From NCBI RefSeq assembly GCF_905171775.1, contig NC_053490.1, forward strand, positions 32,636,506 through 32,700,505: 64,000 bases of DNA. The letters are read 5' to 3'. How positions within the stretch are numbered: position 1 is the first letter of the stretch; the number at the start of each line of letters is the position of its first letter. The DNA comes from Rana temporaria. Taxonomy: Eukaryota > Chordata > Amphibia > Anura > Ranidae. Shown here one piece after another: positions 11,635 to 22,859 of the stretch. Under the pieces are notes generated by a model that was not told where the DNA came from, searched no databases, and saw nothing but the letters and a program-made list of their open reading frames with translations. Made by a program: the position numbers and the translations under genes.

Positions 11635-12379
11635 GGGCTAGATTCAGCATTGATTTACGCCGGCGTATCTATAGATACGCCGCATAAATTCAAATCTGCG
11701 CCGGCGTATCTTCTTTCTGTATTCAGAAAGCAAGATACGTCGGAATTAGGCTAAGATCCGACTGGCGTAAGTCTCTTACACCGTCGTATCTTAGGGTACA
11801 TACTTACGCTGGCCGCTAGCTGGCGCTTCCGTCGTTTTCGGCGTAGAATATGCAAATTACCTAGATACGCCGATTCACAAACGTACGTGCGCCCGGCGTA
11901 ATTTTTTACGTTGTTTGCGTAAGGCTTTTCCGGCGTAACGTTGCTCCTGCTTCTATGAGGCGTACGCAATGTTAAGTATGGACGTCGTTCCCGCGTCGAA
12001 TTTTTTTTTTTTTTTACGTCGTTTGCGTAAGTCGTTCGCGAATAGGGCTGGACGTAATTTACGTTCACGTCGAAACCAATACGTCCTTGCGGCGTACTTT
12101 GGAGCATAGCACACTGGGATATGTACACGGACGGAGCATGCGCCGTTCTTAAAAAACGTCAATCACGTCGGGTCACCACCCATTTACATAAAACACGCCC
12201 CCCTCATACTCATTTGAATTAGGCGCGCTTACGCCGGCCCCATTTACGCTACGCCGCCGTAATTTAGGAGGCAACAGCTTTGAGAAAACAGCACTTGCCT
12301 CTCTGATTTACGGCAGCGTAGCGTAAATACGATATGCTACGCCTCCATACAAATGCGCCGCCCTACCTGAATCTAGCCC
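11635..12379. mobile_element. CpG-rich MITE, copy E
   Basis: Termini GGGCTAGATTCAG and CTGAATCTAGCCC; AAT duplicated at 11632-11634 and 12380-12382. Octamer at 11850-11857. The NRF1-like site near 12136 has one mismatch. It is inserted in the TTAA-type MITE. Confidence 0.9.
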
Positions 12380-12501
12380 AATATTTTTTACTTTCTGCTA
12401 TAAAACATACCCAATAAAAAAAGTGACATGAATTCTGATACATATTTTGGGTAAAAAAGAATCCCATTAAGCGTACAGGGCCTTGAAAAAGTATTCATAC
12501 C

Positions 12502-12810
12502 CAGGGCCGCCATCAGGAATTATGGGGCCCCTTACACAGCTTCAGGCATGGGCCCCCTGGACCAGAGAACCGGGGGGGGGGGGGGAGGGTGCTGCAGCCT
12601 TAAATTGAGAAGCGGGGGGGGGGAGCTGCCACGGATTGAGAAGCGGGGGGGGCCTTTACACAAAAACGAAGAAATAAAGAAAAAAATATATAAAAAAAAG
12701 GGGGGTAGCCATCCGGGGCCCTGGGGACCTCTGGGCCCTTTAATAAAAAATATATATAAAAAAATATATATATATTTTTTTAAAAAGGGGGTTGCCATCT
12801 GGGGCCTTTC

Positions 12811-12867
<57 letters not shown>

Positions 12868-12870
12868 GTA

Positions 12871-12943
<73 letters not shown>

Positions 12944-13150
12944 AAATTACAAAAAAGGGGGGTTGCCATCCAGGACCTCTGGGCCCTTTAATAAAAATGA
13001 AAAAAAAGAAACCTCTGGGCCATTTAATAATAATAATAAAAAAATATATATATATATATATATATAAAATTAAAAATAAAAATTTATGAAAAAAAGGGGG
13101 GTTGCCATCCAGGGCCCTGGGGACCTCAGGGCCCTTTAATAATAATAATA

Positions 13151-13202
<52 letters not shown>

Positions 13203-13711
13203 AACAAAAATAAAAAAAATAAACATTTATAAAAAAAGGGGGGGTTTGCCACACATGGGGCCCTGGGGACCTCTGAGCCCTTTAATAATATATATATATA
13301 TATATAATATATAGACAAAAAAATATATATATAAAAAGTATATATATAAAAAAAATATAATTTTTTTTATAAAAAAGGGGGGTTGCCATCCGGGGCCCTG
13401 GGGACCTCTGGGCCCTTTAATAATAATAATAATAATATTATATATATATGGGGACCTCCGTACCTCTAAAAAAAAAAATGGCTCTTTATTAAAAAATAAA
13501 ATAAAAATATATATAAAAAATATTTTTTTTATAAAAAATAAATAAAAAAAGGGGGGTTGCCATCCGGGGCCTCCGGGCCCCTGGGGACCTCCGGACCTCT
13601 AAAAAAAAAAATTGGCCCTAAAAAAAAAAAAGGGGGGTTGCCATCCGGGCCCCTGGGGACCTCCGGGCCCCTTACAGGTGTAATGCCTGTACCCCCCTGA
13701 TGGCGGCCCTG
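12502..13711. mobile_element. hAT-like non-autonomous element with TA-rich modules
   Basis: Termini CAGGGCCGCCATCAGG and CCTGATGGCGGCCCTG are perfect inverted repeats, flanked by TTCATACC at 12494-12501 and 13712-13719. The interior is a chain of modules, each GGGGGTTGCCATCC-GGGCCCTGGGGACCTC-GGGCCCTTTAATAA followed by (TA)n or A/T runs. Several long open frames here are products of these simple sequences. A sister copy is at 62468. Confidence 0.93.
12810..12940. repeat. (TA)n / (TG)n microsatellites
   Basis: Two long TA tracts are separated by a short TGTGTGTG tract. Further TA tracts lie at about 13038-13066, 13155-13202 and 13286-13312. All are inside the hAT-like element. Confidence 0.95.
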
Positions 13712-13879
13712 TTCATACCCCTTGAAATTTTCCAAATTTTGTCATGTTACAACCAAAAAAGTAAATGTATTTTATTGGGATTTTATGTGATAGACCGACA
13801 CAAAGTGGCACATAATTGTAAAGTGGAAGGAAAATGATAAATGGTCTTCAACATTTTTTACAAATAAATATGTGAAAAG

Positions 13880-14566
13880 TGGGGGGTACATTTGTATGGC
13901 ACCCCCCAGAGTCAATACTTTGTAGAACCTCCTTTCACTGCAATTACAGTCTTTTTGGGGATGTCTCTACCAGCTTTGCACATCTAGAGAGGACATTTTT
14001 GCCCATTCTTCTTCTTTGCAAAATATCTCAAGCTCTGTCAGATTGGATGGAGAACGTCTGTAAACAACAATTTTCAAGTCTTGCCACAGATTCTTAATTG
14101 AACTTAGCTCTGGACTTTAACTGGGCCATTCTAACACATGAATATGCTTTGATCGAAACCATTCCATTGTAGCTCTGGCTGTATGTTTAGGGTCGTTGTC
14201 CTGCTGGAAGGTGAACCTCTACCCCAGTCTCAAGTCTTTTGCAGACTAACAGGTTTTCTTCTATAATTGCCCTGTATTTGGCTCCATCCATCTTCACATC
14301 AACTCTGACCAGCTTTACTGTCCCTGCTGAAGAAAAGCATCCCCACAACATTATTCTGCCACCACCATGTTTCACGGTGGGGATGGTGTGTTCGGGGTGA
14401 TGTGCAGTGTTTTCCACCACACATAGCGTTTTGCTTTTAGGCCAAAAAGTTAAATTTTAGTCTCGTCTGACCAGAGCACCTTCTTCCACAAATGTTTTCT
14501 GTGTCCCCCACATGGCTTCTCGCAAACAGAAAATAACAATTCTTATTGCTTTCTTTCAACAATGGC
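13880..14566 (-). pseudogene. Tc1 transposase relic
   Basis: The minus strand carries Tc1 transposase coding sequence in short pieces, for example [20 protein letters not shown] at 14187-14420. The frame is broken by stops and shifts and cut at 14566 by the truncation. It is closely related to the relic at 40030-42621. No active product is expected. Confidence 0.8.
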
Positions 14567-14965
14567 GAAACTTATATAGTGTGTGAGTCAGCTCTATACG
14601 GCGTATAGAGCTGACTCGCAGTTCGGCTACTTTCGGAAACTCTGTGACTCTCGTGACGCGCTTACGCAATAGGGGGGCGCGGGGGGGGAACTTTTTCTCA
14701 AGGACGTCAATCATCTGGGCGAAGTCCCAGGTGACATTGCGCCTCTGCATAGAAACGCCTACTCCCGCGGGAGTGAGTACCCGGAATTCGGGTGGAAAAT
14801 AGCCATAATAAGGTATGTAGAGCCAAAAAAAAGGGCATACTGTACATGTTGGAAGTATAAAGAATATGATCTTATATACATGTTATTTGGGGGGTGAACC
14901 TCCCCTTTAAGTAGTGGGTGTGTATGGAATATTTTTGGAGAATAAGGATATTGTTTAGTGTCACT
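14567..14965. other. Unassigned; one palindrome
   Basis: I recognise no gene. A palindrome with arms GAGTCAGCTCTATAC and its complement lies at about 14585-14616. The stretch is otherwise ordinary. Confidence 0.5.
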
Positions 14966-14969
14966 TTAA

Positions 14970-15423
14970 AGGGGTTGTAAAGGTATGTGTTTTTTCACCT
15001 TAATGCATTCTATGCATTAAGGTGAAAAAACATCTCAGCATTAGCGCCCCCCCCCCCCAGCCCCCGTTTACTTACCTGACCCTTTGAAAGTCCTGTGCCG
15101 TGAACGCACAGCCTTCTCGGTCGGCTTCTCGGCTCATTCATTGGTTGATTGAAAGTAGCGCAGCCATTGGCTCACCCTGCTGTCAATCATATCCAATGGC
15201 GCGGTGTCGGGGGGGCGGGGCCGAGTGATACAGTGAGTGGCTATAGCCACCGGCTGTATCACGGGAGCGCGCCCGCAAGAACTTTCCACCAGGTGGTGAG
15301 TTCTTGCGAGGAGGAGCTGAGACAGCCGCCAAGGGACCCCAGAAGACGTGGATCGGGGCCACTTACCTGGAGGTAAGTATAACATGTTTGTTATTTAAAA
15401 AAAATAATCTCTTTAGTGATCCT
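14970..15423. mobile_element. TTAA-flanked MITE (AGGGGTTGTAAAG type)
   Basis: TTAA at 14966-14969 and 15424-15427. The ends AGGGGTTGTAAAG and CTTTAGTGATCCT are imperfect inverted repeats. Near the left end is a perfect stem with 19-bp arms (14990-15008 and 15012-15030) and a 3-base loop. The rest is GC-rich without coding features. TTAA suggests piggyBac or Kolobok. Confidence 0.75.
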
Positions 15424-15427
15424 TTAA

Positions 15428-15946
15428 GCCTACTGGCATCTACCTGTTATTGAAATATTAATCTAATTTTTAGTTATCGGTTGTGTGACTCATTGACCCA
15501 ATTTATTTCCAGAAAACAATATGTTTTTCTAACTGTCCAAGCACCTGCAGAGTCATTTATAATCCTGCTGATTTATTGCAGTGATAAATGGATGTACCAT
15601 GAGGTTTTAGTGCTTCAAAATACCATAAAGTGTTACATCATTATATAGTTTTTTGCTATTGGAGGTCACATGACTTTCTTGCTTTTATTTATTTTTTATT
15701 TATTTTTTTCGTTTCTTTTTTCATTTTTGTTTGGAAACTTTCTATATAGAAATGTAACATAAAAAGAATCTTAATTTTTCATTTGTTATCATAAACTTCT
15801 CAGCATTTCCTGTTTTTTCCAATACGCAATAGCAATGATCAAAATTCCTCAATGAATATCAACCAACCATATTTCCTTATTCATTACTCTTGATTGGTCA
15901 GAACAATGAAAACCGATTAATAATTGGCTAATGTGACCCTCCACAC
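15428..15946. other. No feature seen
   Basis: AT-rich single-copy-looking DNA. No frame, repeat or RNA gene that I can support. Confidence 0.5.
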
Positions 15947-15949
15947 CAT

Positions 15950-16691
15950 GGCCCAGATCCACGTAGCGCAGCGCATTTGTAAGTCCGGCGTAGTGTATCT
16001 CAGATACACTACGCCGCCGTAACTTACAGCGTATTTCCCGTATCCACAAAGAATTTGCGCCGTAAGTTACGGTGGCGTAGTGTAAATGTGTCGGCGTAAG
16101 GGCGCGCAATTCAAATCACTAAGTTGTGGGCGTGTTTTATGTTAATACGTCTTGACCCCACGTAAATTACGTTTTTTTTTAAGGACGCATGCGCCGTCCG
16201 TGGGTGTATCCCAGTGCGCATGCTCCACATTAACCCGCAACAAGCCAATGCTTTCGACGTGAACGTAATTCTACGCAAAGCCCTATTCGCGAACGTTTTA
16301 CGCAAACAACGTAAACTACGGAAAATTCTACGCTGGCCCGACGTCCATACTTAACATTGGCTACGCCTCATATTGCAGGGGTAACTTTACGCCGGAAAAA
16401 GCCTTACGGAAACGACGTAAAAAAATGCCCCGGTCGGACGTACGTTTGTGGATTGGCGTATCTAGCTAATTTGCATACTCGACGCGGAAATCAACGGAAG
16501 CGCCACCTAGCGGCCAGCGTAAATATGCACCTTAGATCCGACGGCGTACTAAGACGTATGTCAGTCGGATCTAGCCCAGCTTCAGGCGTATCTTGTTTTG
16601 TGGATACAAAACAAAGATACGCCAGAGCATCCTAGAAGTTACGCGGCGTATCAATAGATACGCCAGCGTAACTGCTTCGTGGATCTGGCCC
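15950..16691. mobile_element. CpG-rich MITE, copy F
   Basis: Termini GGCCCAGATCCACG and CGTGGATCTGGCC with CAT at 15947-15949 and 16692-16694. Subterminal repeats TAGTGTATCTCAGATACACTA and ATCAATAGATACGCC form hairpins. Octamer at 16469-16476. Confidence 0.88.
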
Positions 16692-16765
16692 CATCTCTTC
16701 TGCAAGTGGAAATCAACAGCTAACCTCTGAAGTCTGTGCCCATTGTCAACCTAACTTTTTTCTAA

Positions 16766-17098
16766 TGCCTTGTACACACGATCGGAATTTCCGATGAAAA
16801 AAGTCAGACGGAATCTTTTCATCGGATATTCTGATCGTGTGTGGGCCCTAGCTGACTTTTTTCCGTCTGAGTTTAGAAATAGAATATGTTCTTTTTCCTA
16901 TCGGAAATTCCGATCGCCTGTGTAGAACTCCGACGGAGAAAAAAACACGCATGCTCAGAATCAAGTCGACGCATGCTCAGAAGCATTGAACTTAATTTTT
17001 CTCGGCTCGGCGTAGTGTTTTATGTCACCGCGTTTTGGACCACGGTAAATTCCATCGGATTTTATCCCATCGGAAATCCAGATTGTGTGTACAAGGCA
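16766..17098. mobile_element. Harbinger-like MITE (TGCCTTGTACACACG)
   Basis: Inverted termini TGCCTTGTACACACGATC and GATTGTGTGTACAAGGCA, flanked by TAA at 16763-16765 and 17099-17101. A TAA/TTA duplication is typical of PIF/Harbinger. The interior has repeated TTCCGAT/ATCGGAA motifs and no gene. Confidence 0.85.
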
Positions 17099-17101
17099 TA
17101 A

Positions 17102-18300
17102 CTTTGTTCATGCTCCCATTTCTATTGTTATCACTTCACTGCGGGAGTCTTTAGAAACCCATGATCAATGCATGCTAATGACTATCCACTGCCACCAGTC
17201 AGTAACCTCCAAGAGAACCCTCTTCCTATTTGGCAGCCCAGAAGAATGAAAATTCAGGACCCAGGGCCTCATGTTGCATCATCATCAGTCCACTGTTTTC
17301 GTCCTCAGAACCAGTGAAGAAACACCAATGGACAGTGGCAAAGAAGGTCCCTTCCACTGTGCAGCCCAAATTAATGAACATTTGGGTCCTACTGCCTCAA
17401 GTGGTGTTCACATTCCACTGTTGGGTCTTCAGGAACCTGTGAATAAACCATTGATGGACAACCAATGGAAAGTGTCCACCAGGCAGTATAATAATGTAGT
17501 AAGCACCCTTCCCAGGGCCGTTTGAAGGAATTTGGGGGCCCCAAGCAAGAAGCGGGGGAGGGGGTGTTGCTGAGTTTCAAGTTGAGAAGCGGGGGGGTAA
17601 GTTGAGACAAGTGTAAAAAATTATTCTGCTATAAACCAGATAAGCGGGGGGGGGGGCTGCCTCCCCCCATGTTCTTTTGTTATTTTTAACCCTCTCTCCC
17701 CTCCCTACCGCATACCGCCACATACAGCTGCTGCTGCCGAGTGTCAGCTAGTAGTTCTTCTGACTGCCTCCCCAGTTCCCCCCCATGTTGTTTTTACCCC
17801 CCCTTACCGCATACCGCGCTGCAGAAGATTCAGTTTGCTGTTCCCAGCCGGACTGAAAGGAAGTGAGTACTGAGTGTGTGCACTTCCTGTCAGTCTGGCC
17901 GGGAACAGGAAACTGCATCTCCTGTACCACGTGGTTGCGGTACCCGGCCGGACTGCAGGAGGAATTAGGAAAGGAGCTCGGCCACGCTACAGGCTGCAGC
18001 ATTTATAGGAAGCAGCGCTCTGCTGGGGCTCCAGGCCAGCTCGGGGCCCCAAGCAGTTGCTTGTTTTGCCTGTCCTGTTCCGACGGGCCTGACCCTTCCA
18101 CTCAGCAACTCAGAGGAGTGAAAGTTTGGGACCCATGATTCCAGTGGCATCATACCTCTACCGTTGAAGTCTTCAGGAACCAGTAAGGAAATGTCATTGG
18201 ACAGCCAAGGGGAAGTGTTCACCAGGCAGTAACGTTGACCTCCAAAGGAGGACCCTCACAATTTGCGTCCTTGAAGAAAGAAAGTTAGTGGTAGCAGATT
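17102..18300. repeat. Diverged repeats around a hAT-like insertion
   Basis: The phrases CAGGAACC(A/T)GT, TGGACA-CCAA and GTGTTCACCAGGCAGTA recur at about 17300-17500 and 18170-18230. They suggest an old tandem repeat with units near 90 bp. The hAT-like element at 17513 interrupts it. No coding frame is credible. Confidence 0.5.
17513..18091. mobile_element. hAT-like non-autonomous element
   Basis: Starts CAGGGCCG and ends CGGGCCTG; ACCCTTCC is duplicated at 17505-17512 and 18092-18099. It is related to the CAGGGCCGCC elements at 12502 and 62468 by the GGGGCCCCAAGC and AAGCGGGGG phrases. No transposase. Confidence 0.9.
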
Positions 18301-19265
18301 GGGTATTCGTCTTTTTTGAAAATCACCGGGGGGGATTAGCTAGAGGGACACAGGCTTAATGGGGGTGGGCTGTTTAGAGGTAGGCTTTAGAAGTGAACAG
18401 TGGCAGCTGGTGCTAAACATTTTGAGGGGGCGGCAAACAAACCCCCCAACATGTCCACACTCAGCCCTCCATGGTCCCGCCCGCACTCAGCCCTCCACGG
18501 TCCCCCCGCACTCAGCCCCTCCATGGCTTGCTCAGCTTCTCCTCCTGGCTTCCTGTTCTGATTGGCCGGGAGGAGAAGCTGGAAGGCAATAGCGCCCGAG
18601 CCCAACCATTTTCTAGCCACTTAGAGCCTCCGGCAACCCAGAATGGCAAATAGACTAATAGAGGCTGTGCTGCTGGAATAGAGGGAAGGTAGAAGATACT
18701 GGCCACCACAGAATTCTTCTATTACAAGTAACTTTATATGGATTTTATTCTAAGCCTGAACACAGGGTTACTTTTTTGTGAAGCTCAGCAAGGGGTGAAA
18801 GTCACAGCCATTTCTGCACCGGTGAAAATGATAAAGGTTTCTGATAGGGAACAGACTCAAAATAGAACAAGCTTGGTGTTATTTTTACATTGTCCATGCC
18901 AGGTGTCTGACTGCTGAGCCGCAGAAATGTAGCCAGAAATCTTTTATAATAACCACACATACAAGCATTCAATTTGCCACGCACACATTTTCTGCTTTGG
19001 TCAGCTTAACGTAGACGTAAACCCTAGTTGGGCGACATTTATTAAAATAATACTGTTTTAACTTTTTTTTGATAGTTCGTTACAATTCTTTTTATTTCCT
19101 GCAGCACTTTAGAGCCACTTCCTGTCTGCATGTCCTCCAATGATAGCTGCAGGGCATATCCATACCTTCCATTTGAACTTCAAAATGAGGGACACTTGAT
19201 AGAGAAAGTGATCTGCGGCGCGTGCAAAATGTGGACATGGCCAAACTCTTAACACTGGGAGGGGT
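18301..19265. other. Mostly unassigned; partial hAT-like left end
   Basis: CAGTGGCAGCTGGTGC at about 18405 resembles the left terminus of the hAT-like element at 24016. No matching right end or duplication is visible. I see nothing else definable. Confidence 0.4.
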
Positions 19266-19273
19266 TTAAGGAG

Positions 19274-19599
19274 CAGGGCCAATCCGCCCTATAGGCTCAC
19301 TATGCAAGCCGCTTAGGGCCCCGCAAAGCTGTGGAGGGCCCCCCAAAATACTAGAGGCCCCGCCTGGTGAGAAGTCATTTTCGGCCCCGTTTCTCAACTC
19401 GCTGGCTGCATGGGAGAAGAGGTAAGAAGTCAGCACCCCACGCTTCTCACTTTAATGTAAGATGTCATTTCCGACAGCAGAAAGAACACCCCCCTCCCCC
19501 CGCTTCTCAACTTTATTCTTCAATGTGAGCGTCCCCACCCCCCGCTTCTCAACTTTAATGTGACATGTCATTTTGCTTAGGGCCCCAGGATCGGCACTG
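19274..19599. mobile_element. hAT-like MITE, 326 bp
   Basis: Ends CAGGGCCAATCCGCC and GGATCGGCACTG; perfect TTAAGGAG at 19266-19273 and 19600-19607. The interior contains CCCCCGCTTCTCAACTTTA repeated, a phrase shared with the larger CAGGGCCGCC elements. Confidence 0.9.
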
Positions 19600-19654
19600 T
19601 TAAGGAGTGTGGTTAAACAAAACCTGGGCTTCCTTGTACCTGTACAGAAGTCAG

Positions 19655-19930
19655 CAGGCAGGGGTCAGTGTGGCAGAGAGGAAGGGTCACAGGGCAGAGG
19701 ACAGGGATCAGCAGGACGGAGGACAGGAGTCAATAGGGAAGGGTACAGTGGTCAGCAGGATGGAGGACAGGAGTCAGTAGGGCAAGGTACAGGGGTCAGC
19801 AGGACAGAGGACAGGAGACAGTAGGGCAAGGTACAGGGGTCAGCAGGACAGAGGACAGGAGACAGTAGAACATATTAAACGGGTCAGCAGCACAGAAGAC
19901 AGGAGTCAGTAGGGAAGGGTACAGGGGTCA
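19655..19930. repeat. Minisatellite (GGACAGGAGTCAGTAGGG...)
   Basis: Tandem units of about 45-50 bp built from GTACAGGGGTCAGCAGGACAG and AGGACAGGAGTCAGTAGGG, with drift toward both ends. Open frames across it are repeat artefacts. Confidence 0.85.
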
Positions 19931-20489
19931 AATACCCCCATTCTTCCTCTTAACCAAAATCCCCCACCCCTCCTAGCACAAATTCCCTCCCCCTCACATT
20001 CCTCCTGTTTGCAAACCCCCCCCCCCCCACAAATCTCCACGCAATGTTGACTGTTCGGGACGGCAGGATCAGCGTTGCTGTGGAGATCCACGTGGGACAG
20101 CGCACACACACAGCGCCAACTTTGCCTGCCTGAGGGCACACCGCACAGCGTGCTCGGGAGACGGGACAGCGGGCGCAAAACATTTTTTCATCTGCCCCTC
20201 TAGATGTTGCACACCGTCCCCGTACGCCACTGGAAGGAGCTGCAAGCCCCTCTGACCTGCACTGTATATGTGTGCGGCAGTCGGCATCTCTCACCACCGG
20301 CTGCCGCACACATACACAGGAAGCAGGTGAGGGGATACCCCTCCCTTCATTTTATAGGGGCCAATTTTTCCTTTTTGTTTCTCTAATTAGTTGCACTGGG
20401 TTGAATTAGCTGGGAGAAAGGCCATGAAGGCCGATACACATAATCACGGGAGACTAATAGTAAAACACTAGGCACAAGGCCAACTAATA
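19931..20489. other. No gene seen
   Basis: Contains short C-runs and GC-rich sequence. The open minus-strand frames have no recognisable motif. There is no definable element. Confidence 0.45.
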
Positions 20490-20948
20490 CTATTATATAT
20501 TTTTTATAAATTTTTCTTTTTTTTCTTTTTCCAAAAGAACAGACACAAGGGCCAATAGTGGTCCGGGAGTAGGATGGTGGGCTTTTTTTTTTTTTTTTCT
20601 CTCTCCCACTCTCCTTTTTTTTTTGCGGGATATAGAAGGACATAGTAGGAGAACACACAATGCAAACAGAAGGAATGGAGGGTATAGGGACAAAGTAGAT
20701 AGAATCCACCGTAACGAGGGGTGAGGCAGAGGAGGAGAGGTGAATTATATCTCATTTTTTATTCTCTCTCTCTCTTTTTTTTTGGGGGGGGCAAAATAAA
20801 TGATAGGTTTTTTTGATATGACAATCTTAGATTTTCCCTGCAATGTTAAACTGTGTCTAGTAAGTAAAAGATGGAACATAAGAATGTATAATGTTGTATG
20901 GAATATTGTTAATAATAATAAAACATTTTGATTATAAAAAAAAAAAAA
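20490..20948 (+). mobile_element. Probable LINE 3' end with A tail
   Basis: The sequence ends AATAATAATAAAACATTTTG then a short A tail at about 20936-20948, which is typical of LINE 3' UTRs. The next base begins a different LINE's coding region. No upstream coding part or target duplication could be identified, so the left boundary is a guess. Confidence 0.5.
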
Positions 20949-21660
20949 TTACAACTCTTCAATATTACAGGAGTGGCATGAAGATTTAAAAAAAGGATAC
21001 ATATACAAATTTTTACACACCACTTAGGCTTCACTGTTTGATCCTCTCAATCCAGTGGACATCTGTTGGAGATGTGGTCTCACCACAGGAGACATTTTAC
21101 ACATCTTCTGGAAATGTGACACCCTAAAGTTGTTTTGGGCAGAGGTTTGAGGGCATATCTCAAAAACGTACAGTACTTGACGATCCCTGCTGACCCAGTT
21201 TTCTTTTAATTGCACTATAATAATAAACCAAAAAAAAACGTATAAGCATTCAGTCATACCACATTTGATCAGTGCAGCCAGAAGTTGTATTCCAAAATTT
21301 TTGAAAGAACAACACGCGCCAGGGGCGGACTGACCATTGGGACTCTCGGGCACTGACCGAGGGCCCCATGCCTCCAGGGGGTCCCATCAGGGTTGCCAGG
21401 CTCAATAAAACCAGGGACAGTATGTAAAAATCTGTGTTTTTTCTATATCTGTCCCTGATATGTCCAAAACCGACATGCTTTTGATGTGAAAATCTTGAGA
21501 TTTTAGCTGCCCTGCCTATGCAATGCTTTCTGGCGTGGTGGCCATCTGTAAGCCCGGGGGCCCCATAATCTTCTATTGCCCAGGGGCCCCATGAGTTGTC
21601 AGTCCACCCCTGACACGCGCTCACCATTTCTAAAATTTAGATTTTAGTACACTATTGGTT
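20949..21660 (+). mobile_element. Tx1/L1-like ORF2 3' fragment, split by a hAT-like MITE
   Basis: Plus-strand translation, broken by stops, reads ICWRCGLTTGDILHIFWKCD near 21060, which is the ORF2 C-terminal Cys/His motif. After the MITE at 21320 the reading continues in the style of the same C-terminus. It is an old fragment. Confidence 0.75.
21320..21612. mobile_element. hAT-like MITE, 293 bp
   Basis: Ends CAGGGGCGGACTGAC and GTCAGTCCACCCCTG; ACACGCGC at 21312-21319 and 21613-21620. Inserted in a LINE fragment. No coding content. Confidence 0.92.
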
Positions 21661-21825
21661 TATATTTGTTATTGTATACTGTATATGTGTGTAGCAGCCT
21701 CCTAGATAGGTTGCAAGGAAAGACAGGAACATTTTGCTCTTTTTTTTAATGCACTGTAATTAGTAGAGGAGCTTATAATTGCTTTAAGCGGTTTTGGACT
21801 CTGCAGGCTGCAGGTTTGTTTGCTT

Positions 21826-22859
21826 TGTAAAATTGTGTGAAAATGGGTGCGCTAATAAATAAATATATATATTTTGTGATACATAATTGAAATTCGTAAG
21901 CAAATATATATAAAGCACCTGTATTTACTATAGTAAAAAGTCCTGTTAGAGTGAACTATGTACCAGTGATAAGTTGCACAAGTTGCTGTGCCGAATAAAT
22001 GAAATAGATAAATAATTAGAAACTGTGAAAATAAACCAAGTTCTATTAAATAAGTAATATCATTCAAGTGAAAGTCTATTGTCCCAGTTGATTCCTCAAA
22101 CGGTGAAAAAGATTTGCATGCTGTTGAATCAAAAATGAAGTAAAGTGCTGCGTGCTATGTTTTCAGATAGAGCGATGTTTCCACCTTCACCTTTAAAACT
22201 ATCACCAAAATGTGAGAATTGGATGGCTCCTTACCAGATATTAATGTCCCTTACTTTGTTACCAAAAAAGGGAACATTAAAGCTTGTGACAGGATCACCT
22301 GCTAATGATAGTAACGTCCTGGCAGTGATGCTTGCGTTGTTGGTTGGATGCCCGATTTATGCATGTAAAACAAAGGTAATGCCATACATAGTGTAATTTG
22401 TTTTTTATTTAAAATGTAAAGTAGAGGGAGCCAAGTGGCCGCCTACCATTTAGGGTGCCTTGAACCCGGCACTGGGGCTAGCTCGCGTAGTAGCGGAAAG
22501 AGGTCCTGGATACTGGATACTGGATGCCGCGCTCGTTGTCCGGGCGTGCGTTCCACCTCGGCTTGTGCTAGGGACCAGCGATGCAGGAAGTGACGATATG
22601 CGTGCGTGGTTAGGTACCGCCTCGACGTACGTTTCGTTGTGAACGTCTTCAGGGGGCGTACCCAACCACGCTAGTTCAATGTATTTTATACGTCTGTCAA
22701 TTGTTGTGGGCGGGAAGTATTGTACGACAGCCCCAGTGCTAGATTCAATGCAACAGATCCCGGTAATACAAATAGCGGCGATCATTCGTTGTTGTCCTTA
22801 ACGTAGCATAAACATCAAATATTTGAGAATCATGCCTGCTCATCGACTACAAAGTTAGG
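21826..22859 (-). repeat. PLE pseudo-LTR, downstream copy
   Basis: A direct repeat of 29352-30385 at an offset of exactly 7526 bases along its whole length. Edges are TGTAAAATTGTG on the left and CAAAGTTAGG on the right. It carries a hammerhead ribozyme on the minus strand. Confidence 0.95.
22604..22671 (-). ncRNA. Hammerhead ribozyme in PLE pseudo-LTR
   Basis: Minus-strand RNA carries the core boxes CUGAAGA and GAAA and the cleavage triplet GUC. Stem I is about 19 bp, GCGUGGUU... against ...AACCACGC, with one A-C mismatch next to the core and one bulged G. Stem II is GUU-CAC-AAC, with one extra C after the CUGAAGA box. Stem III is only two pairs closed by GUAC. The predicted cut is between the complements of 22624 and 22623. 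Short stem III is typical of PLE-borne hammerheads, which may work as dimers. The element probably uses it to process its transcripts. Confidence 0.85.

Larger units (their letters stand above)
10381..12475. mobile_element. TTAA-type MITE remnant split by several insertions
   Basis: TTAA (10377-10380) precedes CCACTTGACCTCTGG. The pieces 10381-10585, 11599-11634 and 12380-12475 align in order with the intact element at 44502-45487. Matching phrases are CCCCACAAATA(A/G)AGCTTTCTTTTGG, GCTATAAAC and ATATTTTTTACTTT. The gaps are filled by a hAT-like element, a MITE within it, and a second MITE. A Tc1 element then cuts it at 12475, and the right end is not found. Confidence 0.78.
12476..14566 (-). 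mobile_element. Tc1 element, 3'-truncated, split by a hAT-like element
   Basis: It begins CAGGGCCTTGAAAAAGTATT after TA (12474-12475), the same terminus as the element at 39828. A hAT-like insertion lies only 26 bp inside. From 13712 to about 14566 the sequence follows the second Tc1 copy and then stops matching after TTTCAACAATGG, so the distal part is lost. Confidence 0.88.

Noticed and set aside
12532..13226. Open frames rich in Ile and Tyr
   Set aside because: They read (TA)n and A/T runs inside a hAT-like element.
19906..20309. Cysteine-rich minus-strand frames of 90-120 codons
   Set aside because: GC-rich sequence with no recognisable fold or signal. Several frames overlap, as expected by chance.
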